From an uncultured Prevotella sp. (GTDB lineage: Bacteria > Bacteroidota > Bacteroidia > Bacteroidales > Bacteroidaceae), in assembly GCA_900768785.1 (NCBI GenBank), contig CAAGEG010000116.1, forward strand, positions 1 through 26,271: DNA of 26,271 nt, in the 5' to 3' direction. Shown piece by piece: positions 1 to 7,735 of the stretch. The notes beneath the pieces are model-generated. The model did no database searches, was not told the DNA's origin, and worked only from the letters and a program-made list of their open reading frames with translations. The translations under genes were made by a program, and so were the position numbers. The number at the start of each line of letters is the position of its first letter. The stretch's first letter is position 1.

Positions 1-116
1 AGCACCCGCGTTAAGAACCGCCGTATGCCGAACGGCACGTACGGTGGTGTGAGAGGTCGGTAAACACGAAAATAGGAGATAAACACCCTATGATTAGTGT
101 TTACCTCCTACTCGAT
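1..116 (+). mobile_element. 3' end of a group II intron (domains V and VI), cut by window edge
   Basis: Positions 17-48 fold into a domain V hairpin: a 9-bp lower stem (17-25 with 40-48), the two-base CG bulge at 38-39, a 4-bp upper stem (26-29 with 34-37) and a GAAC tetraloop. The triad position before CGTAT is CGC rather than the common AGC. A second hairpin follows at 73-110 (TAGGAG and TAAACAC pairing with GTGTTTA and CTCCTA), as expected of domain VI. The run CCTACTCGAT is typical of the 3' end of bacterial group II introns, putting the splice junction near 116. The reverse transcriptase and 5' domains must lie left of the window, so activity cannot be judged. The CGC triad occurs in some bacterial classes such as IIC; class assignment is inference. 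Confidence 0.75.
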
Positions 117-389
117 TGAGAGATGTGAAAAGCACAGAAATCCCGGGATAGATGGTAGGGATAAGAATTTTGAGAATTTTGGAAATTTTGGCAGTGATGG
201 AATAGATTGTATTTGATTATACATATGATTTAAGTATTGTTTAACTAATATTTTTTTTGAAAAACATTGTCTCGGATTATATATGCTAAAATAGCATCAA
301 AAGCGTGTATAAACCGCTACAAAACAACTACTTAAATACCATAATTATGTAGTAAATTTGTTTTATTATTTTTATTAAACACACACATT
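117..389. other. AT-rich intergenic region between intron and HTH gene
   Basis: No open frame of interest is seen. It contains an imperfect A/T-rich stretch with repeated AATTTTG words (about 165-190), a 15-base inverted repeat ATGCTA-AAA-TAGCAT at 283-297, and a -7 promoter box at 353-360. If the intron is an insertion, bases just after 116 are its 3' exon, but no recognisable gene is interrupted there. Confidence 0.5.
353..360 (+). promoter_or_regulatory. Bacteroidetes -7 promoter box for the HTH gene
   Basis: TAAATTTG matches the Bacteroidetes consensus TAnnTTTG. It predicts transcription starting near 367, giving a leader of about 23 bases before the ATG at 390. No clear TTTG -33 box is seen at the usual spacing. 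Confidence 0.5.
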
Positions 390-614
390 ATGATACCAAT
401 AGGAACTTTAATCAAACAAGATTTAATCTCGCAAGAGCGAACTGTAGCATGGTTCGCACGTAAGTTGTGTATGGATCGCTCCAATGTCTATCGTCTATTT
501 CAGAAAAATAGCATCGATACCAGTTTGCTTTCACGCATATCTATGATTTTGGGTAAGGATTATTTTATGATTTTATCTCAAAATTTGTCAAAACGGAATG
601 AGTTGCAACAGTAG
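390..614 (+). CDS. Small helix-turn-helix DNA-binding protein
   Basis: This 74-residue protein has the pattern of short XRE/HTH-type proteins common in Bacteroidales. Residues about 13-50 form the HTH: TVAWFARKLCMDRSNVYRLF reads as helix-turn-recognition helix, followed by NSIDTSLLSRISMILGKDYF, a typical second half. There is no other domain, so it is a probable transcriptional regulator acting in the cytoplasm; its targets are unknown. It stands alone with its own promoter (353-360), 143 bases upstream of the collagen-like lipoprotein gene, which has a separate promoter. The inverted repeat at 283-297 could be an autoregulatory operator (inference). Fold assignment is fairly secure; the regulatory role is inferred. 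Confidence 0.8.
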   Translation: MIPIGTLIKQDLISQERTVAWFARKLCMDRSNVYRLFQKNSIDTSLLSRISMILGKDYFMILSQNLSKRNELQQ

Positions 615-663
615 TGTGTCAATGCTGCTACACGACTTTAGAGCTTATACGAGCGAAACATCG

Positions 664-671
664 TAATTTTG
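664..671 (+). promoter_or_regulatory. Bacteroidetes -7 promoter box for the collagen-like lipoprotein gene
   Basis: TAATTTTG fits TAnnTTTG. The start would be near 678, leaving an A/T-rich leader of about 80 bases before ATG 758. A clear -33 box is not visible. Confidence 0.5.
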
Positions 672-757
672 CCACAGTATTTATAGGCATTTTTTATGCT
701 TGATTATTATTATTTAAAAACAAGGAATCTCACATTAATTATTAATTTATTTATTTT

Positions 758-3688
758 ATGAACAAAGGTATCTTGAAATTCGCACTACTTTCTCTTGTGT
801 GCGCTGCTATGCCGGCATCATTCACATCTTGCAAAGATTATGATGACGACATTACGAATCTGCAAAATCAAATTGACGTCGTAAAAGCGACAGTTGAACA
901 ATTGCAGGCTAAGATTGATGCCGGTGCTGTTATCTCCGAGGTAACCGGAACCGGCAATGGTATCGTCGTTACTTTGAGTGACGGCAAGTCTTATACAATT
1001 TCCAATGGTAAAGATGGCAAAGACGGAGCAAATGGTGCAGACGGAGCTCCCGGAACTGCTTGGACTATCGGTGATGATGGTTATTGGTATAAAGATGGTG
1101 TTAAAACAGACTATCGTGCAATAGGTCAGGACGGTAAAGATGGCAAGGACGGTCAGGACGGTCAGGACGGCAAGGATGGTCAAGATGGAAAAGATGGTCA
1201 AGATGGCAAAGATGGAGAAAACGGTCAGCAAGGACCTCAGGGAGAACGTGGACCGGAAGGACGTTATTATGTTCCAAATCTCACCACAGGCTGTTTTGAT
1301 ATCTACCAAGATGGAAAATTTGTTGAATCTACAAATATCAGTTGGCGAGCAACAGATGACAAGCAAATAACAGCTGTTTATACAGGGACTCGTCTTGTTC
1401 TCTCAGGTGTAACTGATGCTGACGGAAATCCTACTACAATAGAGATGAACCTCGGTGCACAAGTAGGTTCAATTGCATTTATTCCGTCTGTGATGAGTTC
1501 TTCTGTTGCTTTCCCAACGACAGACGACCCATTCTATCATATTGCAAATTACCTTGATGAGGCTAAATATTCAACGATTGACAAATCTTTCATTCCTCAG
1601 TCTTGGGATAAGTCTAATAATGTGCACTTGCTTTATAGAGTTAACCCTGACAATGCATTTATAGCTGATAATCACAAGGTTGACTTTATTAATCGCGTTG
1701 TGACAAGTCGTGCTGCAGGTGACCGTGAGAATCTTCTTAATAAGGTTACAAGTGCATACAGCAGTGGTAATATTGATGTAGTGGCTACAGTGAACCCGTC
1801 TAAGCTGACTAATTATGGTGGCGAGGATATAGTGGCTGCTCGCCTTTACAATGGTCAAGAAATGTATGTGTCTGACTATGTGGCTATTGAATCTTCTGCA
1901 GTTGATGTTGCGATAGTACGCAATAAGACTACTATGTACCATAAACGTAAATATGCTATTCCAACAAAAGCGTCAGAAACAAGTGCTTTTATTCAGAATA
2001 CTTGCGGATTGTCTCTAAGTAAGTCTGCGGATTTACATGTAACTTATACTGAAAGTATAGACTTGCTGAATGAAGTAGCACTTCTATGTACTACAAAGAA
2101 TGAGTTTGTAACATCATTAGGTTTTGATGCTCCACGCTTTGAATTTTCATTGCCGGAACACTACTGTTCTAATGATGCTCAAGGCACAGATCAACAATGG
2201 TTTGCATCTCTTGAAGGTTCCGTTCTTTCCGTGAACAAGAAGAATCTTACAAACTCTATTATTCCGGCAATTGGTCGTACTCCGGTTGTACGCGTAGATG
2301 CTTATTTATGTGATAATTTTGGAGTAGAGCATATGGTTGCTTCTGCTTATATCAAATTAGAGTTTGTACGTGAACAAGTTGTTCCAGGTGAAGACAAGCC
2401 GAATATTTCTTACAATATGAAGGATAAAGAATTCAAGTATTCACAACTCACAGACAATAAAGTTCAAATAGGTCAGATGTTCTGGCAAGACGTCAACAAT
2501 CAAATTTATGGTGCAGCATCTCTCTCATCTGATAATTTCTGGAATTTCTATGGCGGTTCAAGTGATGAATATGAAGTAGAAGTAAGTGTTATCGGTAAGC
2601 AGGGTAATAAGATTGTTCTTAACCCGAATAGCAAGACTGCTAAAGCTAACAGCACATTCAGCCTCGCTCTGGATGGAATCTATGCCGAAGTAACTCTTGG
2701 TGATGGTAATACTCAGACTTCTAACATCAAGTTTGAAGTTGACAATAAGGCTAAGACTAATGAATCTTACAAGAATGTAGATAACAAGGGTGCACAGTAC
2801 ACTGTTACAATTACTATCAAGTCTGATAATACTAAAGTTAAAGGAGACGTAATTGTTAAGCAAGTATTCTATGTTCTCAATGATTACCAGCCGTATGTAT
2901 TCAATCCTAACTACTACAACGAAGCAACAAAATGTGTCCGTACTAAAGGTAAAGTTGTAGGTGGAAAGTGGGTAATGCAGATGAATATTGAAGAAGTATT
3001 TGAAATGAAGAATGGTCGCGACATCTTTGCATACTTTGCAGATGGTAATAATGTAGAAAGCACTCCGGAAATTGAGTTTGCATTCCGCACTGCAAGTCAT
3101 TCAGGTATCGCTTATGGCACACCGGATTTTGCAGACCATGTACTCGGTCTCACAGAGCCTATGCTTGTGGCTTCAAAGAAAGCAGAAATGCAGTACACTG
3201 TAACATTGAAGAATACAGAGCGTATGACTCGTCCATTTGATGTGGTATTTGACAATCCGTTCAAGGCAGGTAATGCAGCAACTTTGTCAATTGATGGTAA
3301 CAAGATTGGTGGTGACTCTGCAAATGCTGCTAACAGCGTGAAAGTGGTTGACCTCAGCAGCCAGGATATATATTCTTGGAATAATAGTCTCGGTTCTCTT
3401 GCACTTTCATCAATAGCAACATCAAAAGACGGTTACAACTTGACTTCTTCTATGGTTGATGTTAAATATTCATTTATCGAGACAGAAGAAGATTACAAGA
3501 AGTTTGTAGGCAACTTAGCTCCTGGTACAAAATTTGAAATAAATAAAGAAACAGGTGCGATAGTTTACAATAACTTGGGTTCTACTCTTGTTCCTACTTA
3601 CACATTGCATGTAGAAGCAACAGTGATATTTGAAAAACTATCAGTTGTTAAAGTTATAATACCTGTGAAAATTGTAGGTCAAAACTGA
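758..3688 (+). CDS. Large surface lipoprotein with coiled coil and collagen-like repeats (PL29-N/DUF4988-like N-terminus)
   Basis: The 976-residue product starts with a lipoprotein signal ending SFTSC (lipid-modified Cys25), followed by KDYDDD, an acidic stretch like the Bacteroidetes export signal that sends lipoproteins to the cell surface. Residues about 30-55 look like a coiled coil. There follows a domain resembling the N-terminal region of PL29-type proteins (DUF4988; TWTIG/DGYWYKDG-type motifs near 100-115), flanked by Gly-X-Y tracts at 84-99 and 123-168. The remaining roughly 800 residues are beta-rich and not recognised; no lyase catalytic region could be identified, so an enzymatic role is not claimed. 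The gene is monocistronic between its own promoter and the terminator at 3741-3766. A role as a surface stalk or adhesin is inference. Confidence 0.8.
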   Translation: MNKGILKFALLSLVCAAMPASFTSCKDYDDDITNLQNQIDVVKATVEQLQAKIDAGAVISEVTGTGNGIVVTLSDGKSYTISNGKDGKDGANGADGAPGTAWTIGDDGYWYKDGVKTDYRAIGQDGKDGKDGQDGQDGKDGQDGKDGQDGKDGENGQQGPQGERGPEGRYYVPNLTTGCFDIYQDGKFVESTNISWRATDDKQITAVYTGTRLVLSGVTDADGNPTTIEMNLGAQVGSIAFIPSVMSSSVAFPTTDDPFYHIANYLDEAKYSTIDKSFIPQSWDKSNNVHLLYRVNPDNAFIADNHKVDFINRVVTSRAAGDRENLLNKVTSAYSSGNIDVVATVNPSKLTNYGGEDIVAARLYNGQEMYVSDYVAIESSAVDVAIVRNKTTMYHKRKYAIPTKASETSAFIQNTCGLSLSKSADLHVTYTESIDLLNEVALLCTTKNEFVTSLGFDAPRFEFSLPEHYCSNDAQGTDQQWFASLEGSVLSVNKKNLTNSIIPAIGRTPVVRVDAYLCDNFGVEHMVASAYIKLEFVREQVVPGEDKPNISYNMKDKEFKYSQLTDNKVQIGQMFWQDVNNQIYGAASLSSDNFWNFYGGSSDEYEVEVSVIGKQGNKIVLNPNSKTAKANSTFSLALDGIYAEVTLGDGNTQTSNIKFEVDNKAKTNESYKNVDNKGAQYTVTITIKSDNTKVKGDVIVKQVFYVLNDYQPYVFNPNYYNEATKCVRTKGKVVGGKWVMQMNIEEVFEMKNGRDIFAYFADGNNVESTPEIEFAFRTASHSGIAYGTPDFADHVLGLTEPMLVASKKAEMQYTVTLKNTERMTRPFDVVFDNPFKAGNAATLSIDGNKIGGDSANAANSVKVVDLSSQDIYSWNNSLGSLALSSIATSKDGYNLTSSMVDVKYSFIETEEDYKKFVGNLAPGTKFEINKETGAIVYNNLGSTLVPTYTLHVEATVIFEKLSVVKVIIPVKIVGQN
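1124..1258 (+). repeat. Tandem 9-bp-type coding repeats encoding 15 Gly-X-Y triplets
   Basis: Fifteen consecutive triplets, mostly Gly-Gln-Asp and Gly-Lys-Asp, then Gly-Glu-Asn, Gly-Gln-Gln, Gly-Pro-Gln, Gly-Glu-Arg and Gly-Pro-Glu. At DNA level, near-identical GGTCAGGAC / GGCAAGGAT units repeat in tandem, so copy number could vary by slippage without breaking the frame. Confidence 0.85.
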
Positions 3689-3740
3689 TAAGAATGCCTA
3701 ATATGTATAGGTCGCAAATCTGAGCGAACTATGATTGCGA

Positions 3741-3775
3741 TAGCCCGAGACGAGAGTCTCGGGCTATACTTTTGC
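3741..3775 (+). terminator. Intrinsic terminator after the collagen-like lipoprotein gene
   Basis: A perfect 11-bp stem (TAGCCCGAGAC at 3741-3751 with 3756-3766) closes on a GAGA tetraloop and is followed by a short T-containing run (3769-3774). It lies about 50 bases after the stop codon. Confidence 0.85.
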
Positions 3776-3908
3776 AATACTATATAACTTTTTCCACAAA
3801 GTTTTTTATGTGTGTGGAAAAGTATATAATAAGATTCAAATTTTGGTAAAAAAGGCTGAATTTTTGGTGAGATTTCAATATTTAGAAGTTTTTTTGCGAA
3901 AAAAACAG

Positions 3909-3916
3909 TAACTTTG
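3909..3916 (+). promoter_or_regulatory. Bacteroidetes -7 promoter box for the three-lipoprotein operon
   Basis: TAACTTTG matches TAnnTTTG. The predicted start near 3923 gives a leader of about 60 bases before ATG 3983. The TTTG at 3893-3896 is too close to serve as the -33 box. Confidence 0.6.
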
Positions 3917-3982
3917 CAAGAATTTATGTTATAAAGTTAATAGCAGTTCGTATAAGAAATAAATTATCTATTTATAAATATA

Positions 3983-6433
3983 ATGATTATGAAGAAAATG
4001 AAGTTTTATGGTGCTCTATGCTTGACTATGCTTCTGGCAGGTTGTAGCGATGAGAGTGGCATAATGACCGGTGAAGGAAAGGGTACTTTCTATCCGGTTG
4101 TAAACCTCGATTCTGAAGTAATGTCGTCGGATAACAGCAGTCGTGCCGGTTCAGATATCACGGCAGACGATTTGAGTTTGCGACTTACGTCAGAAGACGG
4201 TAGTTTTATGAAATCTTGGGCAACTTTATCTGATTTTTCTACTGAAGAAAAGTTTAAAATCGGAAATTACACTCTTGAGGCTTTTTATGGTAATTCATCT
4301 GATGAAGGTTTTGAAAAACCGTATTATTACGGATCAACAACCCTTACAGTGAAGGAAGGTCATGAAACTCCGGTGTCTTTGACTGCCAGTCTTGCTAATG
4401 CTATGGTAAGTGTTACATTTACAGATAGTTTTAAGAACTATATGGAGGCATATAGTGCAAGTGTGACATCTTCTGCAGGCTCTCCGATGTATTATGGACC
4501 GGCGGAAACACGTCCTGTTTATGTAAAGACAGGTAGTGTGCAGGTAGCGGTGACTTACACAAAGCCTAATGGTGTTACGGAAACTATTCGTCCGGCAGCA
4601 TTTATGGCAGAAGCAAAGCATCACTATCGCATTACATTTAATGTGACAAACACATCCGGCAAGGCATTCCTCGTAATTTCATTTGATGACTTTATCGAGC
4701 AGCAAGATGTGCCTATTGATTTGACACAGGATTTGTCTTCTGCAGAACCTCCTCAAATATCCGCTGTAGGTTTTGAAAACGGTGTTACTCAGGCGTTTGT
4801 AGATGGTGCTTCTCCTGCTTCAAGTCTGAGAATGGATATTATTGCAAGTGCGGGTATCAGTTCCGTAATGCTCAAAACCACTTCCAAGTCGCTTATTCAG
4901 CAGGGTTGGCCTTCAGAGATAAACCTTGTTGGTGCAAGCAGCGAAACGCAGACCATTCTTTCCGGTCTCGGACTGAATGCGAAGGGCGTTTTCCGCAATG
5001 TTGACCAGATGGCAATTTTGGATTTCACAAATGTTGTGAAGAATATACATTATATAGAAGGCAACACCGTTTCCACGTTTGAAGTGGTGGTGAATGACCT
5101 CTTTGGCAAAACAACAGAGGCTCTGACACTCTCCATTGAAACCGCACAGGTGGAACTTTCACTTACTCAGACAGCACCTTTATACTATGGCGAAGGTCTT
5201 TTGGCTACAACGCTTGCATTTAACGGTGACAATCCTGAAGAAAGTGTGGATTTCGCATATAAGAACGAGCGTGGCACTTGGACAACCCTGAATGTGAATT
5301 CTATCACGGAAGTTGACCCGGATTCACGTGCTATTGCAGCGAAATATTACCTTGTGAAACTCAACGTCCCGGCAAATAACAGCGGACTCACAATTCGTGC
5401 TACATACAATTCATATCAGACAGAAGATGTGATAGTTAATCGTGAAGGTTGCTATCTGGAGGCTTCTCCGCTGAACACTTTTGCAAAGAAAGCGGCAGTA
5501 CGCATAATCGAGTCTAACGGCAATAATGCGGATGCTGCAGCGAGTGCTACAGTCTTTGTTTCATCAAATGGCACTGACTTCACGGAAAAACCTGCAACAG
5601 TGAGTGGCAATCTTCTCACCGTTTCCGGTCTTGAAGCAAACACCACATACACTATTTATGCAGTGGTAAATGAAATCGCCACTCCTAAAGTGACTGTGAC
5701 AACAGAGGAAGCAAAAGCACTCCTGTATGGTGACATGGAAACATGGGAAGTGGAAGCCGGTCTTACAAAATACTGGTGGAAATCATACCTTGGCAGCAAG
5801 TCTTCATATTGGGGCACAATGAACCTTGTGACAACGTCTGAAGGTGGTAGCAAAACAGATATGATTAATCATAACGGCTGTGCTTACAATGCAATTTCCG
5901 GAACAGACAAGACGGAAGACAAAGCAAACGGCACATACGCGGCAGTGATACGTACATGCGGATGGGGCGGTAGCAATTCGGCTGCAGGCAACATTAGCAA
6001 TTGCAAGAATATTACTGTCGGTTCTCTTCACCTTGGCAGCAGTCCTGCAAGTGCAAGTGAAGCAGTGAACTATGGTATCAGTTTCGGTTCACGTCCGTCA
6101 AGCCTTTCATTTAATTACAAATACTCTCCAAAGAACAGTGCCGACTACGGCTATGCGGAAATTTGGGTTAAAGACGTGAATGGCAACGTTTTGGCACAAA
6201 AAACGGCAGACCTTTTCTCTGAAGCTAATTACACCACTGTGACATTAGACCTTACGTACGCAGAAAATTCCGCAAAGGCAGCTTCAATATGCGTTATTTT
6301 CCGTTCTTCAAACAATCCGGACTGCCAAACTATCAGTAATGACAATTTGAGCAAGCCGAATTTTGGAAATTTGAGTGACGGAACATACATGGGTGCACAA
6401 TTATTTATAGATGATGTCACACTTAACTACTAA
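3983..6433 (+). CDS. DUF4493-type surface lipoprotein with FN3-like and PCMD domains (trio gene 1)
   Basis: This 816-residue lipoprotein has a lipobox MLLAGC (Cys21) followed by SDES. Residues about 34-245 match the DUF4493 pattern of Bacteroidetes: PYYYG near 113-117, then SLTASLANAMVSVTF near 132-146. An Ig-like domain starts about 257, an FN3-like domain spans about 490-577, and residues about 580-816 (opening GDMETWE, ending FIDDVTLNY) fit the PCMD putative carbohydrate-binding family. A start at Met3 (3989) is equally possible. It is the first gene of a three-gene operon, 15 bases before the next. It is probably exposed on the outer membrane; glycan or matrix binding is inferred from PCMD. 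The binding partner is unknown. Confidence 0.8.
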   Translation: MIMKKMKFYGALCLTMLLAGCSDESGIMTGEGKGTFYPVVNLDSEVMSSDNSSRAGSDITADDLSLRLTSEDGSFMKSWATLSDFSTEEKFKIGNYTLEAFYGNSSDEGFEKPYYYGSTTLTVKEGHETPVSLTASLANAMVSVTFTDSFKNYMEAYSASVTSSAGSPMYYGPAETRPVYVKTGSVQVAVTYTKPNGVTETIRPAAFMAEAKHHYRITFNVTNTSGKAFLVISFDDFIEQQDVPIDLTQDLSSAEPPQISAVGFENGVTQAFVDGASPASSLRMDIIASAGISSVMLKTTSKSLIQQGWPSEINLVGASSETQTILSGLGLNAKGVFRNVDQMAILDFTNVVKNIHYIEGNTVSTFEVVVNDLFGKTTEALTLSIETAQVELSLTQTAPLYYGEGLLATTLAFNGDNPEESVDFAYKNERGTWTTLNVNSITEVDPDSRAIAAKYYLVKLNVPANNSGLTIRATYNSYQTEDVIVNREGCYLEASPLNTFAKKAAVRIIESNGNNADAAASATVFVSSNGTDFTEKPATVSGNLLTVSGLEANTTYTIYAVVNEIATPKVTVTTEEAKALLYGDMETWEVEAGLTKYWWKSYLGSKSSYWGTMNLVTTSEGGSKTDMINHNGCAYNAISGTDKTEDKANGTYAAVIRTCGWGGSNSAAGNISNCKNITVGSLHLGSSPASASEAVNYGISFGSRPSSLSFNYKYSPKNSADYGYAEIWVKDVNGNVLAQKTADLFSEANYTTVTLDLTYAENSAKAASICVIFRSSNNPDCQTISNDNLSKPNFGNLSDGTYMGAQLFIDDVTLNY

Positions 6434-6448
6434 AAAAGGATAAACAAC

Positions 6449-7729
6449 ATGAAAACAAAAATATTATCAATAGCAATATTCCTTCTCGCAGCACTGTCTT
6501 TTACGTCGTGCAACGAGTCATGGACACCGAATGTGGAAGGTGACAAACAAGGAGAATTGTCGCTTAAGTCAATGGGCGTGGAAGTGTCTAATGCCGAGCA
6601 GGTTGTGTCACGTTTCTCCGTTGATTTGTCTGACTATATCGTGACTATTTACACTGCTACAAATGCTGTGGCAGGTGAATGGAAATACTCACAAATGCCG
6701 GAAGTAGTTCCATTGGCAACAGGTGACTATAAGATTACCGTAAAATCTCACAATGTGGAAAAAGCAGCGTGGGAAAAGCCATATTTCCTGGGCACAAAGA
6801 CATTTTCTATCCAGGAATCCAAAATTACTGATATAGGTGTGATTAAGTGCGTGCTTTCAAATATCAAAGTGAGCATCCGCTACGATTCCAGCATAGTTCC
6901 ATACCTTGGCGATGACGTGAAGGTGGTGGTAGTGGCAAATGACCAGGGTTCCCTCATCTATACAAAAGATGAAACTCGTGCCGGATACTTTGAGGCTATT
7001 GAAGGCAGTTCCACAATCGTGACCACGCTTACAGGCACTGTGAACGGCTATTATGAAACAGTGTTAAACACATACACTGACGCGGCAGCAGGTCAGCACC
7101 GCATTATCACTTACAAACTTAAAGGTTCGGATCCTGTGAAACCGGACGAAGTGGGTACTATCAATCCGGGCGAAGGCATTAACGTGGATTCCGAAGTTAT
7201 TGTAGAAGATATTAACAATAACATCAACCCTGAAGAAGACGTTATAGAGGGTGACCGTCCGGGCAAAGAAGACCCTGTTGACCCGGGCACAGGCACAGAC
7301 CCGGACCCGGGTACAGACCCTGACCCTGTTGTTGATCCAATTACCTTCACAAGTGAGACAATCGACTTTGATGGACCGAATACTCCTGTAGAAGGAACAT
7401 CATACATTGTGAACATTCACAGTGAAGCAACATTTGCACATCTGCTTGTGGAAATCATTTCCGAATCACTGACAGACGAAATGCTCCGCGGAGTAGGACT
7501 TGCAGCAACCTTTGACCTTGCATATCCGGGCGACCTTGAAACAGCACTCAAAGACAGTTTCGGTTTCCCTGTAGGAAATGAAGTAATCGGTCAGACAGAC
7601 GTAGTGTTTGACATCACGCAGTTTGTGCCGCTGTTGGGTATATATCCGGGTACTCACCAGTTCAAAATCACTGCAACGGATGCAAACAATGTTCAGGTAG
7701 TAAAAGTATTAACCTTTGTAGTAGAATAA
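6449..7729 (+). CDS. DUF4493-type lipoprotein with Pro/Asp-rich linker (trio gene 2)
   Basis: The 426-residue protein has a lipobox SFTSC (Cys21). Its first part (about 35-240) aligns by eye with trio genes 1 and 3: KPYFLGTKTFSI near 110-121 followed by KCVLSNIKVSIRYD. A low-complexity Pro/Asp/Gly linker at about 265-297 (repeated DPGTDPDP-type units) separates it from a final Ig-like domain (about 299-426). It lacks the FN3-like and PCMD domains of its neighbours, making it the minimal member. It sits 15 bases after gene 1 and 6 bases before gene 3, so it is certainly co-transcribed. No enzyme motif is visible; the function is unknown, with surface assembly or adhesion likely from context. 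Confidence 0.78.
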   Translation: MKTKILSIAIFLLAALSFTSCNESWTPNVEGDKQGELSLKSMGVEVSNAEQVVSRFSVDLSDYIVTIYTATNAVAGEWKYSQMPEVVPLATGDYKITVKSHNVEKAAWEKPYFLGTKTFSIQESKITDIGVIKCVLSNIKVSIRYDSSIVPYLGDDVKVVVVANDQGSLIYTKDETRAGYFEAIEGSSTIVTTLTGTVNGYYETVLNTYTDAAAGQHRIITYKLKGSDPVKPDEVGTINPGEGINVDSEVIVEDINNNINPEEDVIEGDRPGKEDPVDPGTGTDPDPGTDPDPVVDPITFTSETIDFDGPNTPVEGTSYIVNIHSEATFAHLLVEIISESLTDEMLRGVGLAATFDLAYPGDLETALKDSFGFPVGNEVIGQTDVVFDITQFVPLLGIYPGTHQFKITATDANNVQVVKVLTFVVE

Positions 7730-7735
7730 TCCGTT

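Noticed and set aside
818..1366. 182-codon antisense open frame opposite the collagen-like tract
   Set aside because: It exists because the Gly-X-Y repeats lack stops on the other strand; the product is a Thr/Ile/Phe low-complexity string with no promoter.
1140..1370. 76-codon frame in the +2 reading of the collagen repeats
   Set aside because: Repetitive MARTVRTVRT-type product caused by the 9-bp units; it lies inside a well-supported gene.
758..3688. Annotating the collagen-like protein as a polysaccharide lyase
   Set aside because: Only the N-terminal region resembles PL29 proteins; no catalytic domain was recognised in the remainder.
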